Source of the DNA: CAVXJN01 sp963773585
Lineage (GTDB): Bacteria; Pseudomonadota; Gammaproteobacteria; JASBUN01
Assembly: GCA_963773585.1 (NCBI GenBank)
Contig: CAVZBR010000001.1
Location: 372,001-436,000 of the forward strand
Direction of reading: 5' to 3'
DNA: 64,000 nt
A model generated the notes under the pieces. The model had not been told where the DNA came from, made no database searches, and was given only the letters and a program-made list of their open reading frames with translations. The position numbers were made by a program, and so were the translations under genes. Shown here piece after piece: positions 55,947-64,000 of the stretch (positions are counted from its first letter, which is position 1; each line of letters opens with the position of its first letter).

Positions 55947-56249
55947 TCAACCGAGATGCCCGGTTTCCAACACCGGTGTGATCCAATAGCGGACCGGTGC
56001 GCGCGGGAACGCTCGGCGCAATTGCGCGCACACATCTCGGGCGTCTTCCACCGACAATTGCACCTGTACCGATAATCGCTGTTGCCGGCCGGTGACCTGC
56101 TCGGCGGTATCCAACTGCGTATGCGACAGGCCGTGGCAGCTCACCGGTTGGCTGGTAAACACCAGTTCGGCGTGGTAATCGAGCAGCCAATCGGTGAGCG
56201 CGTCTTCGATCTCCCGCAACACGATCAGCGTCAGTACGCATTCATTCAT
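55947..56249 (-). CDS. DUF3240 family protein of the efflux operon
   Basis: The 100-residue protein matches DUF3240 proteins, which commonly follow heavy-metal RND pumps (for example near czcA/cusA). It has a ferredoxin-like layout starting NECVLTLIVLREIEDALTDWLL and ending RYWITPVLETG. Its start overlaps the RND gene by 8 bp and GAAGG lies 8 bp upstream of the ATG. It may regulate or support the pump from the cytoplasm; PII-like folds have been suggested for such proteins. Confidence 0.82.
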   Translation of the reverse strand: MNECVLTLIVLREIEDALTDWLLDYHAELVFTSQPVSCHGLSHTQLDTAEQVTGRQQRLSVQVQLSVEDARDVCAQLRRAFPRAPVRYWITPVLETGHLG

Positions 56250-59200
56250 GTTGGCCACCTTCGCGGTTGGTTCCCGCTTCGCCGAAACGTCGATAGAGTA
56301 CCGGCAGCAGTACCAGGGTCAGCAGAGTAGAGGTCACCAGCCCGCCGATCACCACCACTGCCAGCGGCCGCTGGATCTCGGAACCTGGTCCACTGGCGAA
56401 CAGCAAGGGCACCAGGCCAAAGGCGGCGATGCTGGCGGTCATCATCACCGGCCGCAGGCGGCGCTTCGCGCCTTCGACGACGACTTCCGCCAATGGCATC
56501 CCAAACGCCCGCAGCTGATTGAAGTAGGTCAACATGACCACGCCATTGAGCACCGCGATGCCGAGCAGCGCAATGAAGCCCACCGACGCCGGCACGGACA
56601 GGTATTCGCCGGAAATCCACAACGCGAACACTCCGCCGATCATTGCGAAGGGAATGTTCAGCAGCACCAAGACCGCCTGCGTCACCGACCGGAAAGTGGT
56701 GAACAGCAGCAGAAAGATCAGTCCAATCGACACGGGTACGACAATGGACAGTCGTTTTGCGGCGCGCTGCTGGTTTTCGAACTCGCCGCTCCATTCCAGG
56801 TAGTAGCCCGCTGGGAGCTTGAGTTGTTCGGCAGCCTTGCGCTGGGCTTCTTCGACGAAACCGACCAAATCCCGGCCGCCGACATTGGCTGCGACCACTG
56901 CCATGCGCTGGGCGAGTTCACGCTCTACTTTTACCTCTTCTTCCACACGCTGCAATTTCGCGACCGCGCGCACGGGCAGCAGGCCGCCGTTGTCCAGCGG
57001 GATGCGCAAGGATGCGAATTCGCTGGGGGAACGTCGTAGCACGTCGGAGCCACGAATCAGCAAGGGCGTCCGCCGAATGCCTTCGTAGACGGTGCCGCCA
57101 GCAGTGCCCTCGAGCTGGGCGCGCAGCATTTCTTCCAGTGTGTCCACCGACAGGCCAACTCGACCTGCGGCGAGGCGGTCGATATCGACCTTGAGATACT
57201 GCACCCCTTCATTCCGCGTATAGATGACTTCCTGGGCGCCGTCGATGGACTCCAGCAACGTCGCGAGCTCCGTCGCCTGTGCGTTGAGGGCGTTCAAATC
57301 CGTGCCGATGATTTTCACAGCGACGTCGCCGCGAACGCCGGTAAGCATTTCCGAAACGCGCATCTGAATCGGTTGCGTGAACGCGAAATTTACGCCGGCA
57401 AAACCTTGCATGACCTTGCGCAATGAAGTCAGTAGCTCTTCCTTGCTTTTTGCCTGCCACTGGTCCCGCGGTTTGAGGCGCAGAAACATATCGGTCTCGT
57501 TCAGGCCCATGGGATCCATGCCGAGTTCGTCCGACCCGGTGCGCGCGACAATATCCTCGACGTCCGGCACCGCAGCTTTCAGCGCGGCGGCGATGCGTTG
57601 GTCGATTGCCAGGGATTCCTCGAGGCTGATCGAGGGCAGCTTTTCGGTCTGGATCACCACCGTGCCTTCATCCATGGTCGGCATAAAAGTTTTGCCGATC
57701 TGGGTGAACACGACGCCGGTGGCGACCAGTGCCACTACGGCTATCACGATCACCGTGCGCCCGTGGGCAAGACTCCAGCTCAGGGCCGGTTCGTAGACCC
57801 GGCGTATGGCCCGCACGGTGATCGGCTCTTTGTGGCTCACCTTGCCGATCAGGATGCTGGACAGTACCGGGATCGCCGTCAAAGACAACAGCAACGATCC
57901 AGCCAGCGCGAACACGATGGTCAGCGCCACCGGGATGAACAACTTTCCTTCCAGCCCCTGCAGGGTCAGCAGCGGCAGGAACACGATGATGATGATCAGG
58001 ATGCCCGAGGTGACCGGCACCGCCACCTCCCGTACGGCCCGCTGGATGATATGCAGGCGCGGCAGGCGGCTGCCGCCGGCGGCCTCCAGCTGGGCGACGA
58101 CGTTCTCCACCACCACCACCGCGGCGTCCACCAGCATGCCGATGGCGATGGCCAGCCCGCCGAGGCTCATCAGATTGGCGGACAGCCCGAACTGGCGCAT
58201 CAGGATGAAGGTGATCAACGCCGAGAACGGCAGAATCAGTGCGACGGTCAGCGCCGCGCGCAGATTGCCGAGCAGCAGCACCAGCAGTATCAGCACCAGG
58301 ACGATGGCCTCTTCCAGTGCGCTGCGGACCGTGTCCACTGCGTTGCGCACCAAGTCGCTGCGATCGTACAGCACCCGCGCATGGACGCCTGTTGGAAACC
58401 CTTTCTCCAGCTCGGCGAGCTTGGTTTTGACGTTCTCCACCACCGAACGCGCATTCGCGCCCCGCAGGCCCAAGACCAGCCCTTCGACTACTTCGCCGCG
58501 ACCGGCGCCGGTGACGGCGCCGTAACGGGTGAGGGCGCCGATGCGTACCTCGGCCACATCGCCGATGCGAACCGAAACGTCGCTCCTTGCCTGAATCACG
58601 ATGTCGCGCACATCGTCCAGATTTTTGATGCTGCCTTCCGAGCGCACAAGGAGCGCTTCTTCGTTTTCCACCAGTCGACCGGCGCCGTCGTTGCGGTTGT
58701 TTTCCATGAGCGCGCGTTTGAGTGCCGAAAGGGTCACGCCACGGGCGTTCATGCGTGCGTTGTCGGGCACGATTTCGAAGGTCCGCACCATGCCGCCGAG
58801 GGCATTGACGTCGGCCACGCCGGACACCGTCCGCAATGCCGGCCGGATGGTCCAATCGAGCAGTGTGCGCCGTTCCGCGAGGGACAGATCGCCGCCCTCG
58901 ATGGTGAACATGAACATTTCACCCAGCGGCGTGGTCAGCGGCGCCATGCCGCCGCTGATGCCGGCAGGCAGTTCACCCCAGATTCCCGACAGTCGTTCTG
59001 ATACCTGCTGTCGTGCCCAATAGATATCGGTGCCTTCCTCGAAGTCCACGGTCACGACCGTGACTGCGTACTTGGCCACCGAGCGCAGCATGGTCTGCTT
59101 CGGAATGCCGAGCATTTCCACTTCGATGGGCGCGGTGATGCGCTGCTCTACTTCCCGTGGCGTCATGCCGGGGGCTTTGACGATTACCTTGACCTGGGGG

Positions 59201-59331
59201 GCGGACACGTCTGGAAAGGCGTCAATGGGCAAGTTGACCCAGGCGAAGCCGCCGCCGACGGCGAGCAGCACCAGCAGCAGGAGCACGAATACCCGCTGGG
59301 TTAGGGCGAACTGAATCAGGCGGTCGAGCAT
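56242..59331 (-). CDS. HME-RND efflux pump inner-membrane subunit (CzcA/CusA family)
   Basis: The 1029-residue protein has the RND layout of 12 helices and two large periplasmic loops. The helix-4 motif reads GGLAIAIGMLVDAAVVVVEN, like CusA, and lacks the DFG Asp of divalent-cation CzcA pumps. However, the porter region TQPIQMRVSEMLTGVRGDVA looks CzcA-like. The exported ion therefore cannot be assigned by motif alone. It forms a tripartite pump with the fusion protein and TolC-type channel encoded upstream with overlapping codons. Confidence 0.93.
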   Translation of the reverse strand: MLDRLIQFALTQRVFVLLLLVLLAVGGGFAWVNLPIDAFPDVSAPQVKVIVKAPGMTPREVEQRITAPIEVEMLGIPKQTMLRSVAKYAVTVVTVDFEEGTDIYWARQQVSERLSGIWGELPAGISGGMAPLTTPLGEMFMFTIEGGDLSLAERRTLLDWTIRPALRTVSGVADVNALGGMVRTFEIVPDNARMNARGVTLSALKRALMENNRNDGAGRLVENEEALLVRSEGSIKNLDDVRDIVIQARSDVSVRIGDVAEVRIGALTRYGAVTGAGRGEVVEGLVLGLRGANARSVVENVKTKLAELEKGFPTGVHARVLYDRSDLVRNAVDTVRSALEEAIVLVLILLVLLLGNLRAALTVALILPFSALITFILMRQFGLSANLMSLGGLAIAIGMLVDAAVVVVENVVAQLEAAGGSRLPRLHIIQRAVREVAVPVTSGILIIIIVFLPLLTLQGLEGKLFIPVALTIVFALAGSLLLSLTAIPVLSSILIGKVSHKEPITVRAIRRVYEPALSWSLAHGRTVIVIAVVALVATGVVFTQIGKTFMPTMDEGTVVIQTEKLPSISLEESLAIDQRIAAALKAAVPDVEDIVARTGSDELGMDPMGLNETDMFLRLKPRDQWQAKSKEELLTSLRKVMQGFAGVNFAFTQPIQMRVSEMLTGVRGDVAVKIIGTDLNALNAQATELATLLESIDGAQEVIYTRNEGVQYLKVDIDRLAAGRVGLSVDTLEEMLRAQLEGTAGGTVYEGIRRTPLLIRGSDVLRRSPSEFASLRIPLDNGGLLPVRAVAKLQRVEEEVKVERELAQRMAVVAANVGGRDLVGFVEEAQRKAAEQLKLPAGYYLEWSGEFENQQRAAKRLSIVVPVSIGLIFLLLFTTFRSVTQAVLVLLNIPFAMIGGVFALWISGEYLSVPASVGFIALLGIAVLNGVVMLTYFNQLRAFGMPLAEVVVEGAKRRLRPVMMTASIAAFGLVPLLFASGPGSEIQRPLAVVVIGGLVTSTLLTLVLLPVLYRRFGEAGTNREGGQHE

Positions 59332-60419
59332 TATTCGCCCCCCATCCCAAGCCAGGCGGCTTTGATGGCGGCGAGACCGCTGACGGCGATTTGGAGATCG
59401 GTATTCAACGCCCCTGACACGACCGCGTAGCCTGCATCCTGACCAATCAGTTCCACCGGGACCGGAACGAATCCGTTGGGCTCGTGCACGAACACAAAAG
59501 TGCGTTCGCCGCTACGGATCACGGCGCTCTGGGCGACCTTGAAATGCGAGGTTTCACTGGCAAGACGCAGACTCACCTGTAGAAACTGACCGGGGCGCAG
59601 ACAACCGTTGGCCGCCTCGACGCTGGCGCGGACCAGCACGGTCTGGCTCTCGCGCTCGACATTCTTGCCGATCACGCTCACGCGGGCACGGGCATCGGGA
59701 CAGGGTGCTATCTGCACTTCGGTTCCCGGGGCGACGCCTGCCAGTCGGTCCGCCGGTACCCGGATCTCGAGCCAGAGCGGATCGATCTGGCCGATGCGGT
59801 ACAACGGTTCGGCCGGGTTGAGCCGCTGACCGACAACCACCCGCTGTTCCAGGACTACGCCGGCAATGGGCGCCGTCACCTGTAAGGTGCTGCTGAGTTT
59901 TCGACTGCGCTGCAGTTCCTTGATCGCGCCGGGGTTTAGTCCCGCCAAGCTCAACGCTTGATGCCGCTGGTCCAGTCCTGCGGCGGCCTCTTCGTAGCGG
60001 CTGCGGGTTTCGAGGTAACGGCGCTCGGCGATGATGCCTTCATCGAACAGACGTCGGTCGCGCTGCAGTTGTGTTTGCGCCAAATGGGTTTGGGTCACCG
60101 CTTGCAGGAAGTCTCGCTGCAACGCGACAAGCTCCGGACTGTCCATGGACGCCAGTACCTGCCCGGCGGTCACCTGATCGCCGACGGCTGCGCGCAGTTC
60201 CGTCACCAGACCGCTTTGTGGGGCGCTTACGACCCGTTCCTGCTGGGGCGGGATCACCACTTGGCTGGGGAGACGGTCCGTGATCAGGGCTTGAGCCGGT
60301 TCCACCGGACCGAGGGAAATGCCCAGGCGGTCCATTTGCTCCTGACTGATGGCGATCTCGTGGGAGGCGAATGCAAACGAGCTCAGCAGCATCCCTAATC
60401 CGATACTCAGTCCCTTCAT
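59331..60419 (-). CDS. Efflux membrane fusion protein (CzcB/CusB family)
   Basis: The 362-residue protein has an N-terminal signal (GLGMLLSSFAFASHEIAIS), a lipoyl/barrel-sandwich domain split by a coiled-coil hairpin (QAVTQTHLAQTQLQRDRRLFDEGIIAERRYLETRSRYEEA) and a beta-barrel domain. It bridges the RND pump and the outer-membrane channel. No Met-rich metal-binding N-terminus, as in E. coli CusB, is visible. Its stop overlaps the RND start by one base. Confidence 0.92.
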   Translation of the reverse strand: MKGLSIGLGMLLSSFAFASHEIAISQEQMDRLGISLGPVEPAQALITDRLPSQVVIPPQQERVVSAPQSGLVTELRAAVGDQVTAGQVLASMDSPELVALQRDFLQAVTQTHLAQTQLQRDRRLFDEGIIAERRYLETRSRYEEAAAGLDQRHQALSLAGLNPGAIKELQRSRKLSSTLQVTAPIAGVVLEQRVVVGQRLNPAEPLYRIGQIDPLWLEIRVPADRLAGVAPGTEVQIAPCPDARARVSVIGKNVERESQTVLVRASVEAANGCLRPGQFLQVSLRLASETSHFKVAQSAVIRSGERTFVFVHEPNGFVPVPVELIGQDAGYAVVSGALNTDLQIAVSGLAAIKAAWLGMGGE

Positions 60420-61684
60420 GGCAGTTCTCCGACGACTTGGTTGTAACGTGCGATGGCGGTTTGCAGGCGCAGTTGCAGTTCCCGTTCGGCGCGTTCGGCG
60501 GCAAAGGCCAGGGTTTGAATGCGCAAGCGGCTGACGAGGTCACTTTCGCCGAGGGAAAAGGACAGCTGCGCAAGGCGCAGGTTTTCCTGTGCCACCTTCG
60601 CCTTTTCGTGCGCCGTCACCAGACGCTGCTCGAGCACTTCGAGTTCGTGTTGCGCTTCGTGAAAATCGATTTGCAGGCGGCGCTGTGCGGTCAGCAGATC
60701 TGCCTGTGCCTGGGCGACTTCGACTTGCGAAGCGCGGATACGCGGCGCGCTCTGCACTTTGGTGGCCAGAGGCCAGCGTAGCGAGACGCCGACGCTGTTG
60801 ATCGGATCGGCGCCCAGTCCGGCCTTTTCCTGGCGGGCGCCGAACAGCAGTTGAGGTGGCTCCGCACGCTCGCGTCGGGCCACCGTCACTTGCGCGTGGG
60901 TGCGTTCGAGTTCCGCGCGCCGATAGACCAGCAGGGGATGATCGCCGGGGATGCCGTCCAGCGCACTTTTGGATTCCGCTTTGCGACGGGGCAGGCGGCG
61001 CAAACCTGTGAGCGCTTCATAACGTTGCAGGGCGTGGGCGACTTCAGCCTCCGCATTCAAATAAACGTCGCGCTTGTTGAATGTTTCGTCCTGCGCCAGC
61101 AACAGATCGGTTTTCGCCAGTTCTCCCAGGGAAACACGCTTGCGCACATCCTGTTCCAGCGCCCGGGCGGTCTGCCATTCGTGCTCGGCTTGGGCGAGGT
61201 TGTTGCGGGCCATGAACACAGACCACACCGCGTCGCGAACCTTCCCAGCGATTTCCAGGCGTAGGGCGTCGGCCGCGGCATCGGCGACGCCGCCGCTGCG
61301 TTCGCCGAGCTGTTGGCGCGCATTGCGCTGACCCGGACGCCACAACGGCAGCTCGATTCCCGCTTCCCATTCCCGCAGGCCCACGTCGGAACCCACTTGG
61401 TCGGTTTGGTAGCGCGCCGCCAGTGCCGGATTGCCGGCGATCGGGCTGCGGGCCTGGCGCGACAGCGCTGACGCATATTCGCGACGGCTCGCGGCCAAGG
61501 GTTGTTCGGGATAGCGCTCGTAGGCCTGCTCGACGACCTCGGACAGGGAGGGGGGCGGCCCACGATGGCTGCCATCGAGTGGCCTCGTTTGCGGCACTTG
61601 CGGCCCGGGGGCGGCCGCAGCCGCGGTCAGAGGCCAGCATGTGACCGCAACGAGCAAGACGGTGGCATAGGGAATCGGGTTCAT
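60416..61684 (-). CDS. TolC-family outer-membrane efflux protein (CzcC/CusC type)
   Basis: The 422-residue protein has a signal peptide and long helical repeats typical of TolC-family channels (LSEVVEQAYERYPEQPLAASRREYASALSRQAR..., and later LRIRASQVEVAQAQADLLTAQRRLQIDFHEAQHELE). It is the first gene of the tripartite efflux operon, overlapping the fusion-protein gene by ATGA. It forms the outer-membrane exit duct. Confidence 0.92.
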   Translation of the reverse strand: MNPIPYATVLLVAVTCWPLTAAAAAPGPQVPQTRPLDGSHRGPPPSLSEVVEQAYERYPEQPLAASRREYASALSRQARSPIAGNPALAARYQTDQVGSDVGLREWEAGIELPLWRPGQRNARQQLGERSGGVADAAADALRLEIAGKVRDAVWSVFMARNNLAQAEHEWQTARALEQDVRKRVSLGELAKTDLLLAQDETFNKRDVYLNAEAEVAHALQRYEALTGLRRLPRRKAESKSALDGIPGDHPLLVYRRAELERTHAQVTVARRERAEPPQLLFGARQEKAGLGADPINSVGVSLRWPLATKVQSAPRIRASQVEVAQAQADLLTAQRRLQIDFHEAQHELEVLEQRLVTAHEKAKVAQENLRLAQLSFSLGESDLVSRLRIQTLAFAAERAERELQLRLQTAIARYNQVVGELP

Positions 61685-62260
61685 CGCTCCAGCCCAACAG
61701 GTTCAAAGATGCGAATTATGTAAGGCGAACATTAATCAAACCTGAAAGCGCATGCGTTGATATAGGTCAGCACGCGGAACCCTTGCTGCTTTATCGAACG
61801 GCGCGGCTCAAAGTGGCCGCTGGTATTGTCTATAGGGCGATGAGATGGTCTCCTCCCCTCCATACCGCGTCGTGATGCGCCAAGATGAAGGTGGTTCGGT
61901 CCGCCGAAGCCCCGTAGGGGCTGTGCCCGCCGACGTCCCCCACGGGTTCGGCCCCCGCAGGCTGGCGGCGTTAATCATTTTCGTACGCAGTTCTTGCAGC
62001 CGTCGTCTCGCAGGACAAGCTATGCCATGGCTATGCTCGGGAACGGGACTGTCAATAAAACTGTTCGACATCTTCGAGACTTCGGAACTGCTGCATCCAC
62101 CGCTGAAGTCCATAGGGCGGTCTGTGTCCGCCGACGCCCCACACGTGTTCGGCACCGCAAACCGCCTTCCGCCGCCGTTCATCATTTGCGTACGGAGTTC
62201 TTGCAGCCGTCGTCTCGCAGACCAAGCTGAGCTTTGCCAGCCACGGAGACACGACCTTCG
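61685..62260. other. Spacer with a duplicated block before the ligase gene
   Basis: This 576-bp spacer includes the efflux operon promoter on the minus side and most of a direct duplication described separately. A frame of 139 codons across 61845-62264 carries an internal repeat but reflects the duplicated DNA rather than a credible protein. No other gene is seen. Confidence 0.5.
61915..62092 (+). repeat. Direct repeat, copy 1 (includes a ghost of the ligase start)
   Basis: This copy runs from TAGGGG through a block with a 25-base exact match to copy 2 (61989-62013) to CTGTTCGACATC (62061-62072), which encodes LFDIFETSELL. That resembles the ligase N-terminus LFDIVQTSELL. It has no in-frame ATG at the matching place, so it is a non-functional duplicate of the gene's 5' end. 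Confidence 0.85.
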
Positions 62261-62298
62261 ATGAATCTGTTCGACATCGTTCAGACCTCCGAACTGCT
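62113..62298 (+). repeat. Direct repeat, copy 2 (includes the functional ligase start)
   Basis: This copy aligns with copy 1 over its whole length with small gaps. It begins with a REP-like TAGGGCGGTCTGTGTCCGCC and ends inside the ligase coding region at CTGTTCGACATC (62267-62278) and GAACTGCTT. The two copies lie about 200 bp apart start to start. Confidence 0.85.
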
Positions 62299-63805
62299 TG
62301 CTGCCACGGCCGCCCGGTCGCGCAAGATTGCCGCGCTGGTTGATCTACTGGTGCGACTGTCCGACGACGAACGGGCGCTGGGCGTGCGCTATCTTGGCGG
62401 CAGACTGCCCCAGGGCCGTATCGGCCTGGGACCGGCCCTGCTGCGTGAAATGGCGACGGTGCCGGCAGCGGGCGCCCCCAGTCTCGACCTGCACGACATC
62501 GATCGGACGTTGGACGAATTCGCGGCCCTGTCCGGTAGCGGCTCCGCCGCCCGGCGCCGGCAACACCTCGCCGGGCTATACGCCCGCGCCACTTCGGACG
62601 AGCAACACTTTCTTACGCGATTGCTGCTGGGGGAATTGCGCCAGGGCGCAGCCGAGGGTTTACTGGTCGAAGCACTGGCGCAGGCGGCGAACCAACCGCT
62701 GGCCGCCGTGCGCCGGGCGCTGATGGTCAGCGGCGACATGGGTGCGGTGGCGGCCGCCGTTTTGGGCGAAGGCGCCGCCGGCCTGGCGCGCTTTGCGCTC
62801 ACGCTCATGCAACCGCTGCAGCCCATGCTGGCGCAAACCGCGCAAGATGCCGAGGCCGCACTGGAACAACTGGGCCGCGCGGCATTGGAGTACAAGCTCG
62901 ACGGCGCGCGCGTGCAACTCCACAAGCTCGGCAGTGAGGTGCGCGTGTTCACTCGAGGACTCAACGACGTCACCGGGGCCGTACCCGAACTCGTAGCGGC
63001 AGCGCGGTCGTGGCCGGCGCATTCACTGATCCTCGACGGTGAAGCGATCGCCTTGCGTGCAGACGGTCGACCGCAGCCGTTCCAGATCACCATGCGCCGT
63101 TTCGGGCGCAAACGCGACGCCGAAGACTTGCGCAACGTCTTGCCGCTGCAAGCCTGGTACTTTGACTGTTTGCACTGGGACGGTGAAAACTGGCTCGACC
63201 GAGGCACCGAAGAACGCTTCGCCGCACTGACAGACGCACTGCCCGCCGACGCGCTGATTCCACGGCTGGTGACGGACTCCGTCGAGCAGGCCCGCGATTT
63301 CTACACCGCGGCGCTCGCCGCAGGCCACGAAGGGATCATGGCCAAAGCGCTCGATGCGCTCTACGAAGCCGGCAACCGCGGCAGCGGCTGGCTCAAGATC
63401 AAGCAGGTGCACACGCTAGACCTGGTCGTGCTCGCGGCGGAGTGGGGTAGCGGCCGGCGCAAAGGCTGGTTATCGAACCTGCACCTGGGCGCGCGCGACC
63501 CCCGCGACAACACCTTCGTCATGCTGGGCAAGACGTTCAAAGGTCTCACCGATCAACTGCTCGAATGGCAGACCCGCGAGCTGCTGGCCCGGGAGATCGG
63601 CCGTGAACAGCACGTGGTCCACGTGCGGCCCGAACAGGTAGTGGAAATCGCCTTCAACGATATCCAGATCAGCCCGCAATACCCCGGCGGCCTCGCGCTG
63701 CGCTTTGCGCGGGTGAAACGCTATCGACAGGACAAGCGCGCCAGCGAAGCCGACACCATCGACATGGTGCGGACGCTGTATGAGCAACGAACTGCCGGCG
63801 GTTGA
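62261..63805 (+). CDS. ATP-dependent DNA ligase
   Basis: The 514-residue protein is an ATP-dependent DNA ligase. It has an N-terminal helical DNA-binding domain (about 1-200), the adenylation motif YKLDGARVQ with the catalytic Lys (near residue 213), motif III SLILDGEAIAL, motif IV GHEGIMAKAL, motif V GSGWLKIKQVHTLDLVVLAAEWG and a C-terminal OB domain. It seals nicks in duplex DNA and supplements the NAD-dependent LigA expected elsewhere. No LigD primase or Ku partner is adjacent. The first codons fall within the duplicated block. Confidence 0.93.
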   Translation: MNLFDIVQTSELLAATAARSRKIAALVDLLVRLSDDERALGVRYLGGRLPQGRIGLGPALLREMATVPAAGAPSLDLHDIDRTLDEFAALSGSGSAARRRQHLAGLYARATSDEQHFLTRLLLGELRQGAAEGLLVEALAQAANQPLAAVRRALMVSGDMGAVAAAVLGEGAAGLARFALTLMQPLQPMLAQTAQDAEAALEQLGRAALEYKLDGARVQLHKLGSEVRVFTRGLNDVTGAVPELVAAARSWPAHSLILDGEAIALRADGRPQPFQITMRRFGRKRDAEDLRNVLPLQAWYFDCLHWDGENWLDRGTEERFAALTDALPADALIPRLVTDSVEQARDFYTAALAAGHEGIMAKALDALYEAGNRGSGWLKIKQVHTLDLVVLAAEWGSGRRKGWLSNLHLGARDPRDNTFVMLGKTFKGLTDQLLEWQTRELLAREIGREQHVVHVRPEQVVEIAFNDIQISPQYPGGLALRFARVKRYRQDKRASEADTIDMVRTLYEQRTAGG

Positions 63806-64000
63806 CGCGACGACTGGCAGAGAACGATTAAATTCCTCCCGCAGTGTTTGTGCACCGGTTCAGGTGACCTGCCTACTTAACCGATTCTTTTCCAGCACGT
63901 TTTTCCCAATTCAGCGTGCCTCATAATTCCATTAACGCGGCAATCCGCCGCTTCAATTTGTTATACGGCGAAATCGCGGTATATTTCCCATCAATAACAA
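63806..64000. other. Spacer at the window end
   Basis: These 195 bases follow the ligase gene. They hold a short hairpin (GCGGCAATCCGCCGC at about 63939) and an AT-richer tail. No gene or terminator with a T-run is identified before the window ends. Confidence 0.35.

Noticed and set aside
61845..62264. 139-codon frame with an internal protein repeat
   Set aside because: The internal repeat mirrors the direct DNA duplication and REP-like element. No ribosome site or domain supports a protein.
63870..63975. Integron attC-like site at the window end
   Set aside because: TATAACAA and GTTAAGT-like ends occur on the minus strand, but the arms are not complementary along their length and no integrase or cassette is visible.

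Overview
The window reads as chromosome of a fairly GC-rich, Gram-negative, aerobic bacterium, most likely a gammaproteobacterium. Supporting this are FadL- and TolC-type outer-membrane proteins, lipoproteins, an EfpL/YeiP-type EF-P paralogue, an AttEFGH-type ABC system, a SufBCDTAE cluster and an HME-RND efflux system. No rRNA, tRNA, CRISPR array or intact insertion sequence was seen. The species cannot be named from sequence alone.

Positions 1-6.5 kb hold the most unusual locus, a one-direction cluster. It encodes an AlkB/XylM-type membrane non-heme diiron oxygenase, a truncated haemoglobin, a small three-Cys ferredoxin, a XylA-type [2Fe-2S]/FAD/NAD reductase, three related glutathione-S-transferase-like proteins, two tiny membrane proteins (69 and 37 aa) and one unrecognised 135-aa protein. 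My reading is a membrane oxygenase that makes a reactive product, perhaps an epoxide, which glutathione chemistry then handles. The substrate is unknown. Positions 6.5-12.8 kb hold a decayed norD/CbbO-type remnant, a divergent DUF2182/DUF1326 pair, a lone GcvH-like lipoyl protein, a FadL/TodX-type channel, OsmC and a TlpA-like thioredoxin. Positions 13-24.7 kb are regulatory: an acyl-CoA dehydrogenase co-operonic with a soluble PAS histidine kinase and a FixJ/StyR-type regulator, two AcoR-like sigma-54 activators sharing an 800-bp nearly identical inverted repeat, an ATP-grasp ligase between them and a TetR regulator. A motif close to TTTnCGTATnTACC recurs in four upstream regions of this half.

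Positions 24.7-30.8 kb carry a periplasmic DsrE/TlpA operon, a frameshifted merR relic, glgC and several unrecognised genes. Positions 31-36 kb are the suf operon (sufB, C, D, T, an A-type carrier and E, without sufS), preceded by a promoter with a dyad operator. Then come EcsC, an Mqo-like flavoprotein and a double-length UvrA of about 1856 residues with four Walker A motifs.

Positions 44-53 kb contain small conserved proteins, a NodIJ-type ABC exporter, efpL/yeiP, two EF-hand proteins, and an NnrU/ABC/FtsX/AttH operon. Positions 53-64 kb hold a ClC channel, a complete HME-RND efflux operon with DUF3240 and an ATP-dependent DNA ligase. The spacers there carry short REP-like palindromes and a direct duplication of about 180 bp that includes the first codons of the ligase gene.
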